Part shown: positions 26,901 through 33,994 of the stretch, piece after piece
Layout of the letters: each line of letters opens with the position of its first letter
Position numbering within the stretch: position 1 is the first letter of the stretch
Assembly: GCA_947475465.1 (NCBI GenBank)
Contig: CANJLK010000006.1
Coordinates: 45,344-109,343 of the forward strand
Direction of reading: 5' to 3'
Source of the DNA: Caulobacteraceae bacterium
GTDB lineage: Bacteria; Pseudomonadota; Alphaproteobacteria; Caulobacterales; Caulobacteraceae
DNA: 64,000 bases
The notes under the pieces: generated by a model
What the model saw: the letters and a program-made list of their open reading frames with translations, nothing else
Database searches by the model: none
Told to the model about the DNA's origin: nothing
Program-made: the position numbers and the translations under genes

Positions 26901-27704
26901 GCGGCGACCTTCTCCGGCGGGGCCTATTCCGGCATCGCGGCGTTCGACGACGTGCGCCTCCACGCCGTCAACGACATCCTGATGGGCTCGCAGCGCTTCA
27001 TCACCCTGATCCAGGGCACGGCGGTGGGCGATATCAACCTCAGCGCCGGCAAGCCGGCCGGCGCGGCGGCGACGGGCGCCGAGCAGTTCCGCATGTTCGC
27101 CGCGGCCGGACGCCTAGAAGTCTCCGCAGCCGGCAAGGTCGTGCAGCAGAACACGGCTCCCACCCTATCCTCCCCCGTGGGGGTGCTGATCACCAGCAAG
27201 GGGTCTCCCGACATCATCATCGACCCGCCGCAGACCGTGCAGCTGTTCGGCGCGGTGCTGGGCGCGGACGGCAAGCTCGTCTCCAGCATTGGCGCCGCCA
27301 ACGTGCTGACCGTCGCGGTGGTGGATTCCACGGGCAGGAGCATCCCGCAGCCGCCTGGTTCGTCCTACACCTTCAACAGCTGCTCGGTGGGTGGCGGGCA
27401 GTGTTCGGCAAGCGCCCCTCTCAGCCTGGGCGGCGGCGGGCCAGACCCGTCGACAGGTTCCTCAAGCGGTTCGATCAGCGTGTCGCAGACCGCGCCCATC
27501 CTCAGTTCGCCAGAAGCCCTGGCCGACGACAAGGATGGGGGAGGCAACCCTACCAAACAGTCCGGATCGTCCGCCGTCGCCACCCAGCCGCCGCCGCTGT
27601 TGGCAGCTGTCGCGCCGGTCGATCTGCATGAGATCGTTTCCGATCCGGTCACCGCCGGTTCGGGGTCCGAGGAAATCTGGCGCAAGCACAGGGCGAAGAA
27701 ATGA
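23991..27704 (+). CDS. TpsA-type exoprotein / filamentous haemagglutinin-like adhesin
   Basis: The 1237-residue product begins with an extended, positively charged signal region (RRPRRNELFSRSGICGALASL...VYA). The TPS secretion domain follows (ITWSGYDVAADESVSYVF, VAGTITGKVGGAFGGNIWFTSPGGIIFG). The family's NPNG turn appears as SPGG here. The remainder is a long series of Gly/Ala/Val/Thr-rich imperfect repeats (SAGRDLAIAT, SATRNVNLVA, SAARDIRLTA), expected to fold as a right-handed beta-helix. A Gly-Tyr-Asn tandem repeat lies at 25125-25163 and a cysteine pair (CSVGGGQC) about 100 residues from the end. It is secreted by the TpsB protein encoded just upstream. Its stop overlaps the next start (ATGA), tying it to the CHAT protein. 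Adhesin role is inferred from the family. Confidence 0.9.
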   Translation: MTLHAPQVQTKRRPRRNELFSRSGICGALASLSTLMGQPVYAAPILGSSQASGAGPVIAVGGQTTVTLQSPRTIITWSGYDVAADESVSYVFDNRNWIVLNKISTFTAPTVAGTITGKVGGAFGGNIWFTSPGGIIFGAGSRFDAGGILVTTASPASADFLNPAKSSFDFSGGETFGASAVALQKDAKITSHGGLLALVAPSITSDPDSVVSAQGGGSVLYGATSGYTLTLSSGSGGDFDLVDFIVPDAPSGSTNPVAIDLQGSTNGSSVFVAAVSHTSFASAVINLEGMITAQSAASDGGDIVLSGGGGIVGRQAGPTVTGGADTDIYLSTAAASRDVRVKNNTGTVYGRPWLRPSKRPPVLSPPDVDGNGDGPPDNGYNGYNGYNGCNGFACERLLNVNDPVPGLMAGMDPTIVSSISAARDIRLTATGHIDLGTARASRDLSIQAGSLKANSLGATGAMTVTTVGGDMLVALAGFGGAGTFSSGQDLEIDNLSLVSGGGQRATINAVRDINLTGGAFSGAGVIDIAAGRSVAVDLSSATLGSVTAGGDAVLRGGSLNVGSVSAQRLLARADSVTIGRATSATDVYVVSLNGDATVTNATAGDDVYVIANNGTASLTSATSTGRAPDSVSFSFPENLDAAGNGQVVSVTSGQDARLGLGTGSVSGATVVTVRAQQDAFVDIASALPGTFSETAGRDASLKAPAVSLDLVSAGRDLAIATSVGDFTLTRALNATRNISIGAAGALRVGDVTAASGSISLTGATVTGGAISAAQDLTLKALGGGVQVNSYRAGRDLTLQGTAFSLGSSVGPVGRDLSITTPGLLTITDNLSATRNVNLVANDIQLSGNVTAATIQIESRLGPMRLGGTAADGAFSGLWLDNAEFGRLKASSEVKLYAGPTVGTARGDLTVLGLTVNPAATPLVTLLAGSSQNVLVQGVAAPTVSGGAFRVGDAANTAWQPGSILVSGSIGAATFSGGAYSGIAAFDDVRLHAVNDILMGSQRFITLIQGTAVGDINLSAGKPAGAAATGAEQFRMFAAAGRLEVSAAGKVVQQNTAPTLSSPVGVLITSKGSPDIIIDPPQTVQLFGAVLGADGKLVSSIGAANVLTVAVVDSTGRSIPQPPGSSYTFNSCSVGGGQCSASAPLSLGGGGPDPSTGSSSGSISVSQTAPILSSPEALADDKDGGGNPTKQSGSSAVATQPPPLLAAVAPVDLHEIVSDPVTAGSGSEEIWRKHRAKK
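25125..25163 (+). repeat. Short tandem repeat encoding Gly-Tyr-Asn units
   Basis: Four near-identical 9-nt units of the pattern GGN-TAY-AAY (the last one with TGC for TAC) lie inside the exoprotein gene, encoding a glycine/tyrosine/asparagine run. The units are a multiple of three, so gain or loss would change length without breaking the frame. Confidence 0.7.
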
Positions 27705-30700
27705 TCCGTCAACGCCTACTCATCGCCATGGGCTGTGTATTGGCCTTGTCCGGCGGGGCGGTTTCCGCCCAGGCCCAGACCCGCGCCGACCTGATCCCGC
27801 TTGGCCGGTCCAGCGCCAGCGGCGCGGTCTGCGAAGCGGTCCGCGACTATGACGACCCGGTGGTCCAGGCTGCAGGCCGCCGCGCCTGGAGCATCCGTTG
27901 CCGCGGCTGGGAAACCAGCCTGGGCCGTCTGTACGCCCTGCCGGCCGCCGCCGACGAACCGGTATGGAGCAAGGCGCTCGCCAGCCGCGCGACCTGCGCC
28001 GACGGCAAGTCGCAGGACCTGGCCGGCCTGTCGTCCGTCAACCGCCGCGCCTGCCGCAGCGCCTCGGGCCAGGCGCCCTACGTCGCCTATGCAGCCCGGC
28101 GCGGCGCGGGAGTCTATGCCGCAGAGGGCGCGAGCCAGATCGCCGATGTGCTTGAGACCGGCCTGAAAGTCGTGTCCGGCGCGGCAAAGCCGCCCGCCGA
28201 CACCGCCGTCCAGGTTTCCGCCGCCGGCGCCGAGATCGCCGCCGACTTCGGCGGGTCAGCCGGGGGCTTGGCCCGCGCCCAGGCCGCCGCCGCCGCCGAC
28301 CCGGCCCGTCTTCGGGCCCGCGCCTATGTGCAGAACAACGAGTGGCGCTTCGATTTGGCCGAAACCGATTTCCAGGCGCTCGTCGCCGACGCCGAGGCGC
28401 GCAACGCCCCGCCGCGCGAGCTGGGCGAGGCCCTTCTGAACCTGGCGCTAAACATCTCAAACAACGGCCGCTTCGCCGAGGCCGACAAGCTGTTCGCCGA
28501 CGCCGACGTGCAGGTCGCCCTGGCCGGTGACGCCGTGCTGGCGGGTCAGGCCCAAAGCTACCGGGCCCTGCACCTGCGCAACGAAGGCAAGTTCGAAGAG
28601 GCGGTGCGGGTCGGCCGCCAGGCCTTGACCTCACGCGAGCAGGTGCGGGGCGCCCAGGGCATCAGCGCCGGCGGCCCGAAAGTCGTCACGAGCGACTCCG
28701 GCATCGAAATCGGCAAGGACCTTTCGCACGCCCTCAACAGCCGCGGCGGCGGACAAGACGTCATGGCCTCGGGTTCCGTGTCGCTGGGCGACCAGCTGGA
28801 AGTCCAGGACGCCCAGACCCTGGAGGTGATCGGATCTTCCCAGGCTGCGCTGGGCGAGGCCGCCGCTGCCCGCGAGACGCTGAACCGCGCCGATCGCATG
28901 CTCGCGGCCGCCGAGGCCAACGGCGCGCTCAGCGTCTGGCTGCACTCGCGCGTCCAAGCCGACCTCGCCGAACTCGACCTCGACGCCGGCCAGGCCGCGC
29001 AGGCCGCCGCCCGACTGAGCAGCGCCGTCCAGATCCTTCGTCGCCGTCACGCGGGCAGCGCCGCCGAGGCCGGCCTCCTGCTGACCCTGGGCCGCGCCCA
29101 GATCGCCGCCGGCCAGGAAGACGCCGCGCTGGTCACCTACGCGCGCTCGTTCTCGCTGTTCCAGAGCCAGCGCGGCTCCCTGGGCGCCTCGGCCGATGAC
29201 TCCATTCCCTATTTCGAGCTGCTGCTGGCTCGCATCGAGAAGGACCCGGCCCACGCCGACGATTACCGCGGACGCTTCTTCTCCGCGGCCGAGAGCGTCG
29301 TCAGCAACGCCACGGCCCAGACGGTCTCCAAGCTGGCCGCCCGGGTCGCCTCGGGCGACGGAGCGATCACGGGCCTGGTCCGGGCGCTGGAGGACACCCG
29401 CCGCGAACTGCGCGCCGCCGAGGCCCGGGTGGCCACCCTGCAGGGCCAGCAGGCCTATGTGGGCGAGGAAAAGGCCACCATCGACGCCCAGCTGAAGGCG
29501 CTTCAGACCCAGTCCGACAGCCTCGAAGCCCAGCTCCTGGCCGCCAATCCGCGCTATTCTCAGCTGGTTTCCTCCGAGGCCTCTCTGCCGGACCTGCAAA
29601 AGGTGCTGCGCAAGGACGAGGTCTATCTGAAGATCGTCCTGCTGGGGGAACGCGGCTACGGGATCGTCGTGTCGCGCGACACCGCAAAACCCTATGCCAT
29701 CCCGATCACCCGCAACCAGGCCGCCGCCTCGGTCCAGGCCCTGCGTTCGCCCTTCGAGTCGGAAGACAGCCTGCCGGCCTTTGACGTCGCCAGGTCCTAT
29801 ACGGTGTTCCAGCAGCTGATGGGCCCGGCGCGGGCCCAGATCGTCGGCGCCAAGCACCTGATCTATGAGCCGGACGGCGCGCTGATCTCCCTGCCGGCGG
29901 CGACCCTGGTCACCGAGGATCCGGCCGCCCTGCTGACAGGCCTGAAACCGGGCGCCGACCCGGACTACCGCCAGGTGAAATGGCTGGGCGCCAAGGTCGA
30001 CTCCTCACTGGTCCTCTCGGCCGCCAGCTTCATGCAGTCGCGCGCCTTTGCGCCGTCGCGGGCGAAGCAGAACTTCCTGGCCTTCGCCGACCCCGCCAGC
30101 GACAAGGCCGACCCCAGGGCCTTCGCCTCGGTGCTCAAGCGCTCGGGCGGCAAGTTCGCCAGCGGCGGCGAGAACATCTGCGAGGGCACCCGCCAGGCCC
30201 TGCTGCGCCTGCCCGCTCTCCCCGACACGGCTGACGAAGTCCGCCAGGTCGGATCCAGCTTCTCCCAGGCCACCGAGGACCTGATGCTGGGCAAGTCTTT
30301 CACCGATGACGCCGTCAAGGACCGCAAGGACCTGGGCGACTTCAAGGTGCTCTACTTCGCGACCCACGGCCTCTTGCCGCAGCCGTCGGCCTGCCTGCCC
30401 GAGCCCGCCCTGGTGACATCTGTCTCGCCCAGCGGCGACAGCGACGGTCTGCTGGACGCCAGCGAGATCCTCGACCTGAAGCTCGACGCCGACCTGGTGG
30501 TGCTCTCGGCCTGCGACACCGGCGGCGCGGGCAACGAGGCCGCCGACACCACCGGCCTGCAGGGCGGCGGCGAGGCCCTGGGCGGTCTGACGCGGGCGGT
30601 GATCTACGCCGGGGGCCGGGCGCTCATCGTGTCGCACTGGTCCGTGGATTCCGCGGCGACAGTCCGGCTGATGACCGGCCTGTTCTCTTCAGGCACGGCG

Positions 30701-30841
30701 ACGGAGGGCGAGGCCCTGCAGCACGCGCAGGTCGCGTTGCAGCAGAACGACAGGTACTCGCATCCCTATTTCTGGGCGCCCTTCACCATCGTCGGGGACG
30801 GCGCGCGCGCCATGCCGACCGTGGCTCGTGTCGGAGGCTAA
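27701..30841 (+). CDS. Exported TPR/CHAT-domain protein (caspase-like peptidase fold)
   Basis: The 1046-residue protein has a signal peptide (LLIAMGCVLALSGGAVSAQA), a middle region of helical TPR-like repeats (~200-560), a coiled-coil segment around ~570-620 (ALEDTRRELRAAEARVATL) and a C-terminal CHAT domain (~690-1040). The catalytic dyad of the family is intact: His889 in YFATHGLL and Cys938 in VLSACDTGG. CHAT proteins are clan CD proteases related to separase and caspases, and are usually cytoplasmic; export makes this one notable. The start overlaps the TpsA stop by 4 nt, so the exoprotein is a natural candidate substrate for maturation or release. That is inference. Confidence 0.9.
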   Translation: MIRQRLLIAMGCVLALSGGAVSAQAQTRADLIPLGRSSASGAVCEAVRDYDDPVVQAAGRRAWSIRCRGWETSLGRLYALPAAADEPVWSKALASRATCADGKSQDLAGLSSVNRRACRSASGQAPYVAYAARRGAGVYAAEGASQIADVLETGLKVVSGAAKPPADTAVQVSAAGAEIAADFGGSAGGLARAQAAAAADPARLRARAYVQNNEWRFDLAETDFQALVADAEARNAPPRELGEALLNLALNISNNGRFAEADKLFADADVQVALAGDAVLAGQAQSYRALHLRNEGKFEEAVRVGRQALTSREQVRGAQGISAGGPKVVTSDSGIEIGKDLSHALNSRGGGQDVMASGSVSLGDQLEVQDAQTLEVIGSSQAALGEAAAARETLNRADRMLAAAEANGALSVWLHSRVQADLAELDLDAGQAAQAAARLSSAVQILRRRHAGSAAEAGLLLTLGRAQIAAGQEDAALVTYARSFSLFQSQRGSLGASADDSIPYFELLLARIEKDPAHADDYRGRFFSAAESVVSNATAQTVSKLAARVASGDGAITGLVRALEDTRRELRAAEARVATLQGQQAYVGEEKATIDAQLKALQTQSDSLEAQLLAANPRYSQLVSSEASLPDLQKVLRKDEVYLKIVLLGERGYGIVVSRDTAKPYAIPITRNQAAASVQALRSPFESEDSLPAFDVARSYTVFQQLMGPARAQIVGAKHLIYEPDGALISLPAATLVTEDPAALLTGLKPGADPDYRQVKWLGAKVDSSLVLSAASFMQSRAFAPSRAKQNFLAFADPASDKADPRAFASVLKRSGGKFASGGENICEGTRQALLRLPALPDTADEVRQVGSSFSQATEDLMLGKSFTDDAVKDRKDLGDFKVLYFATHGLLPQPSACLPEPALVTSVSPSGDSDGLLDASEILDLKLDADLVVLSACDTGGAGNEAADTTGLQGGGEALGGLTRAVIYAGGRALIVSHWSVDSAATVRLMTGLFSSGTATEGEALQHAQVALQQNDRYSHPYFWAPFTIVGDGARAMPTVARVGG

Positions 30842-32510
30842 CCGCCAGGCGACTTCGGCCGGCGCAGCGATCCCCCTCGACCAGGAGGCCTATGACGCGG
30901 CGATCCCGCGGCCGATGGGTCGCAATTCGGCGGGCGAAGGTTATCTGCGCGCCTACCTTCGGTACGCCGACGTTGACCGCATCTACCTGTGGAATGTCGA
31001 CGACCGGCGCCGGGCGGATTTCGACGGCCTGCTGAATCGCCTGGGCCCGCCGTCAGGGCCCGTCACCTGGCTGGACGCGGTCGACCGCGCCGGGCTGGCC
31101 CGTCCCGGCGCAGTGCACATGCCCACGCCGGAGTTGCAGCGTGAGGCCTGGGCCCGTCAGGCCCTGGGGTCCAGCGCCTATTCGATCACCGGCGTCACCC
31201 ACACCATCGCCGGAACCCACATCCTCGACGAGATTGCCGGCCTGCTTATCTCCCCGATGGAGCCCTGGGACGCCCTGGTCTGCACCTCGAACGCCGTGCG
31301 CAGCGCCGTGGCGACGGAGCTGGAGGCCGTGGCCGAGCACCTGCGCGAGCGGGTCGGTGCGACCCGGATCCCCCCGGCGCAGCTGGTCACCATCCCACTG
31401 GGCGTACATGCCGACGACTTCGGCTTCGACGGCCAGGCCCGGTCGGCCTGGCGGGCGGCCCTGGATATCCCCGACGAGGCGCTGGTCGTCCTGCACTTCG
31501 GGCGCTTCAGCATTGAGACCAAGATGAACCCGGCGCCCATGGGCCTGGCGCTGCAGGCCGCCGCGGAACAGACCGGCAAGCCGGTCTATTGGCTGCTGTT
31601 CGGCGGCGCCCGGAACCCGGCCTCCGACGCCCAGTTCCGGACCGCCGCGCAGGTCTTCTGCCCCGATGTCATCCTGCGCTTCGCCGGCGAACTTGGGCCC
31701 GACGCCTTCGGACCGATCTGGTCGGCTGCCGATGTCTTCCTGTCCTTCTCCGACAACATCCAGGAGAGCTTCGGCTTGACGGTCGTGGAGGCCATGGCCG
31801 CCGGCCTGCCCAGCGTGATCTCCGACTGGAACGGCTATCGCGACACCCTGCGCCACGGGATCGACGGATTCCGCATCCCGACGACCACCCCCCGGCCCGG
31901 GCTCGGCGCGGACCTGGCCTATCGCCACGCTCACGGCCTTTCGACCTATGACGTCTACGCCGGCGCCGTGGCCCAGCTGACCGCCGTAGACATTCCCGCC
32001 GCCACCGAAGCGCTGTGCGCGCTGATCCTTGACCCAGACCTGCGCCGAAGGATGGGCGAGGCCGCCAAGCTCCGCGCGCGTGAACTTTTCGATTGGCGCG
32101 TGGTGATGGGCCAGTATCAGGCGCTGTGGAGCGAACTCGGTCGCCGACGCCGCGCCGCGCCCGCCCAGCCGCCGCGAAGCGCCGGCGATAATCCCTGGCG
32201 TCTCGATCCGTTTCGGATGTTCGCCGCCTATCCCAGCCGGATCCTGACCCACGACCATGCCGTTGTGCTGACCCGCAGCCTTGCGCCCGCGGATCTGGCC
32301 CGCATCCTGACCACGGACGCGGTGCGCCTGGCCGCCGCGCCCCTGTTGTCGGGCCTTGAGATCGAGGCCTTGATCGCCGCCCTGCCGGTCGACAGGCCGG
32401 TGCTGGTGGGACAGCTGATGGCGCGGTTCGGCCCCGAACAACGGCCGATGCTGGAGCGGGCCCTGGTCTGGCTGGCCAAGTTCGATCTGGTCAGGCTCAG
32501 CGGAGGCTGA
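30828..32510 (+). CDS. Glycosyltransferase, GT4-like, with C-terminal extension
   Basis: The 560-residue cytoplasmic protein carries a GT-B fold C-terminal signature of family 4: LRFAGELGPDAFGPIWSAADVFLS followed by the EX7E motif in QESFGLTVVEAMAAGLP and a sugar-nucleotide region near SDWNGYRD. An extension of ~130 residues after the GT domain (from about RRRRAAPAQ) is unassigned. The GTG start lies inside the CHAT gene (14 nt overlap), so it is the fourth member of the TpsB-TpsA-CHAT operon. By analogy with HMW1C, which glycosylates the HMW1 adhesin in Haemophilus but belongs to a different GT family, it may glycosylate the exoprotein before secretion. A role in surface polysaccharide synthesis is possible. 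Confidence 0.82.
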   Translation: MSEANRQATSAGAAIPLDQEAYDAAIPRPMGRNSAGEGYLRAYLRYADVDRIYLWNVDDRRRADFDGLLNRLGPPSGPVTWLDAVDRAGLARPGAVHMPTPELQREAWARQALGSSAYSITGVTHTIAGTHILDEIAGLLISPMEPWDALVCTSNAVRSAVATELEAVAEHLRERVGATRIPPAQLVTIPLGVHADDFGFDGQARSAWRAALDIPDEALVVLHFGRFSIETKMNPAPMGLALQAAAEQTGKPVYWLLFGGARNPASDAQFRTAAQVFCPDVILRFAGELGPDAFGPIWSAADVFLSFSDNIQESFGLTVVEAMAAGLPSVISDWNGYRDTLRHGIDGFRIPTTTPRPGLGADLAYRHAHGLSTYDVYAGAVAQLTAVDIPAATEALCALILDPDLRRRMGEAAKLRARELFDWRVVMGQYQALWSELGRRRRAAPAQPPRSAGDNPWRLDPFRMFAAYPSRILTHDHAVVLTRSLAPADLARILTTDAVRLAAAPLLSGLEIEALIAALPVDRPVLVGQLMARFGPEQRPMLERALVWLAKFDLVRLSGG

Positions 32511-32527
32511 AAGCCGATCCCGCCGGC

Positions 32528-32541
32528 CGGTTCCGGAACCG
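32528..32541. repeat. Perfect 14-bp palindrome CGGTTCCGGAACCG
   Basis: It lies 18 nt after the glycosyltransferase stop in the 144-nt gap before the small secreted protein gene. It could be the base of a termination hairpin, but no U-run follows directly. Confidence 0.3.
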
Positions 32542-32654
32542 TGACGCCGCGTCGCGGCGGCCCTTTCGGCTAGAGGGCGCCATTTCAAGTGAAGCTATGC
32601 TAGGATGACCTACGTACATTGGTTACCTAGTCGTCTACCAAGAAGAGGTTTCGC

Positions 32655-33113
32655 ATGCGTCGAGTACTATCTGGCATCGTTCTGGCGTTGGCGGTTGCAG
32701 GCGTGGCTCAGGCCAGCGACTTCATCGTCGTCAGCTCCACCGATCCTGCGATCGCTCGTGGACAATCCTTCGACGGCGGTGCGCGGATCCCGCTGGCGTC
32801 CGGCAAGAAGGTGACGCTGATGCGCGCTTCCGGAGAGATCACGACGCTCACGGGCGGTCCCGCCGGCGCGTCCCTCCCCGCGCTCAGGGTCGCGTCCGCC
32901 GACTCCGCCCGGTTCGACACGCTCCACGCCCTCCTGGCCCCGCCGCCGGAAGGCCGGACCTTCGGGGCCCGACGCGGCGGCTTCTGTCCGCCCGCGGAAA
33001 GCCTGACCACCATCGACGACATCCTGCGGGTCGCCCAGACCAGCGGCTGCAAGGCCGAGGCCCGCACCGCGCTGGAAGCCTACGTCGCCAAGGCCGCGCC
33101 GCCGAACCCCTAG
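32655..33113 (+). CDS. Small secreted protein of unknown function
   Basis: The product is 152 residues with a clear signal peptide (VLSGIVLALAVAGVAQA) ending before SDFIVVSS. The mature part has a short beta-rich segment (GARIPLASGKKVTLMRASGEITTLTGG) reminiscent of FecR-like or SH3-like strands, then a region with two cysteines (GGFCPP, SGCKAE) that could form a disulfide. AAGAGG is placed 7 nt before the ATG. It follows the TPS/CHAT/glycosyltransferase operon in the same direction after a 144-nt gap and may belong to that system. No family was recognised. Its stop overlaps the stop of the convergent hydrolase gene by 3 nt. Confidence 0.75.
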   Translation: MRRVLSGIVLALAVAGVAQASDFIVVSSTDPAIARGQSFDGGARIPLASGKKVTLMRASGEITTLTGGPAGASLPALRVASADSARFDTLHALLAPPPEGRTFGARRGGFCPPAESLTTIDDILRVAQTSGCKAEARTALEAYVAKAAPPNP

Positions 33114-33979
33114 ACGCCTGCGGCCCTCAAGGCGCCGGCGACCAGTTCCGGCCGTTCCATCGGCAGGAAATGAGTGGTCGCCGGTGCGGTTTCCATCCTG
33201 ATCCGACCTCGCCCGAGGCTTTGCACCTCCGCATCGGTCAGCGAGCAGGTCGATTCATGCTCGGCCTTCAGGATACGGACGATCCCCGGAAAATCCTTCA
33301 GCGCCGCTCGCCCGTCATGCCCATGGCAGCGGTAGTTGGAATATTCCCAGGCCGGCGCGCAGGCCAGTTCGACCTGGCCGTCGGGACGGTCACGAAAGCC
33401 CGCCCGCACGTAGTCGCCCAGCATCGCTTCGGTCCAGGCCGCGAAGGGCCCGCGGCCCCTGTAGGCGGCTAAGGCCGCCGCCCGATGGGGGAAGACCGCC
33501 TTTCGCCGTAAAGCGCCCAGGGGCAGCGGCGCCTCCGGCGGAATTTCCGATACCCCTCGCGGCAAAATCACAGGTTCGAAGAGGACGAGGGCGCGCACCC
33601 GCGCCGGCGCCTGCGCCGCCGCCAGCAGGCTGGTCGTCGCCCCCATGGAATGCCCGCTCAAAATCACGTCGCGCGCATCGACCAGCTCCATCACCGCCAG
33701 GAGGTCCGCGGCGATGTCGGCCCATGACGTCCGGCCCTCGGTCAGGGTCGGCAGGGTGGTCGCCCCGTGCCCGCGAAGGTCCAGCGCCAGGATGCGGCTC
33801 TGCGTCGCCACGGGGGCCAAGATGCTAAGGTAGGTGCGGGCGTTGAAGCCGTTGGCATGGCTGAAGATGGCCCGCAACGGCGCGGACGCCGGTCCTAGTT
33901 CCAGACCCGCCATCTCCCCGCCCCGCGCAGGCAGCGCGAAGCGCCGCTCGCGGACGTCAGCAATCGATGGCTCAGGCAC
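33110..33979 (-). CDS. Alpha/beta hydrolase
   Basis: This 289-residue alpha/beta-hydrolase-fold protein has the oxyanion-side motif FSHANGFNA, the nucleophile elbow GHSMGA (Ser nucleophile), and a late histidine in ATTHFLPMERPE. The architecture matches esterases and lactonases of the general family; the substrate is unknown. It starts 15 nt downstream of the PutA stop on the same strand and is probably co-transcribed with it. Confidence 0.88.
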   Translation of the reverse strand: MPEPSIADVRERRFALPARGGEMAGLELGPASAPLRAIFSHANGFNARTYLSILAPVATQSRILALDLRGHGATTLPTLTEGRTSWADIAADLLAVMELVDARDVILSGHSMGATTSLLAAAQAPARVRALVLFEPVILPRGVSEIPPEAPLPLGALRRKAVFPHRAAALAAYRGRGPFAAWTEAMLGDYVRAGFRDRPDGQVELACAPAWEYSNYRCHGHDGRAALKDFPGIVRILKAEHESTCSLTDAEVQSLGRGRIRMETAPATTHFLPMERPELVAGALRAAGV

Positions 33980-33994
33980 GGAACGGCACGTGGT

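Noticed and set aside
32545..32570. Hairpin CGCCGC-GTC-GCGGCG as terminator for the glycosyltransferase operon
   Set aside because: Only three T follow, with C in between; too weak to call.
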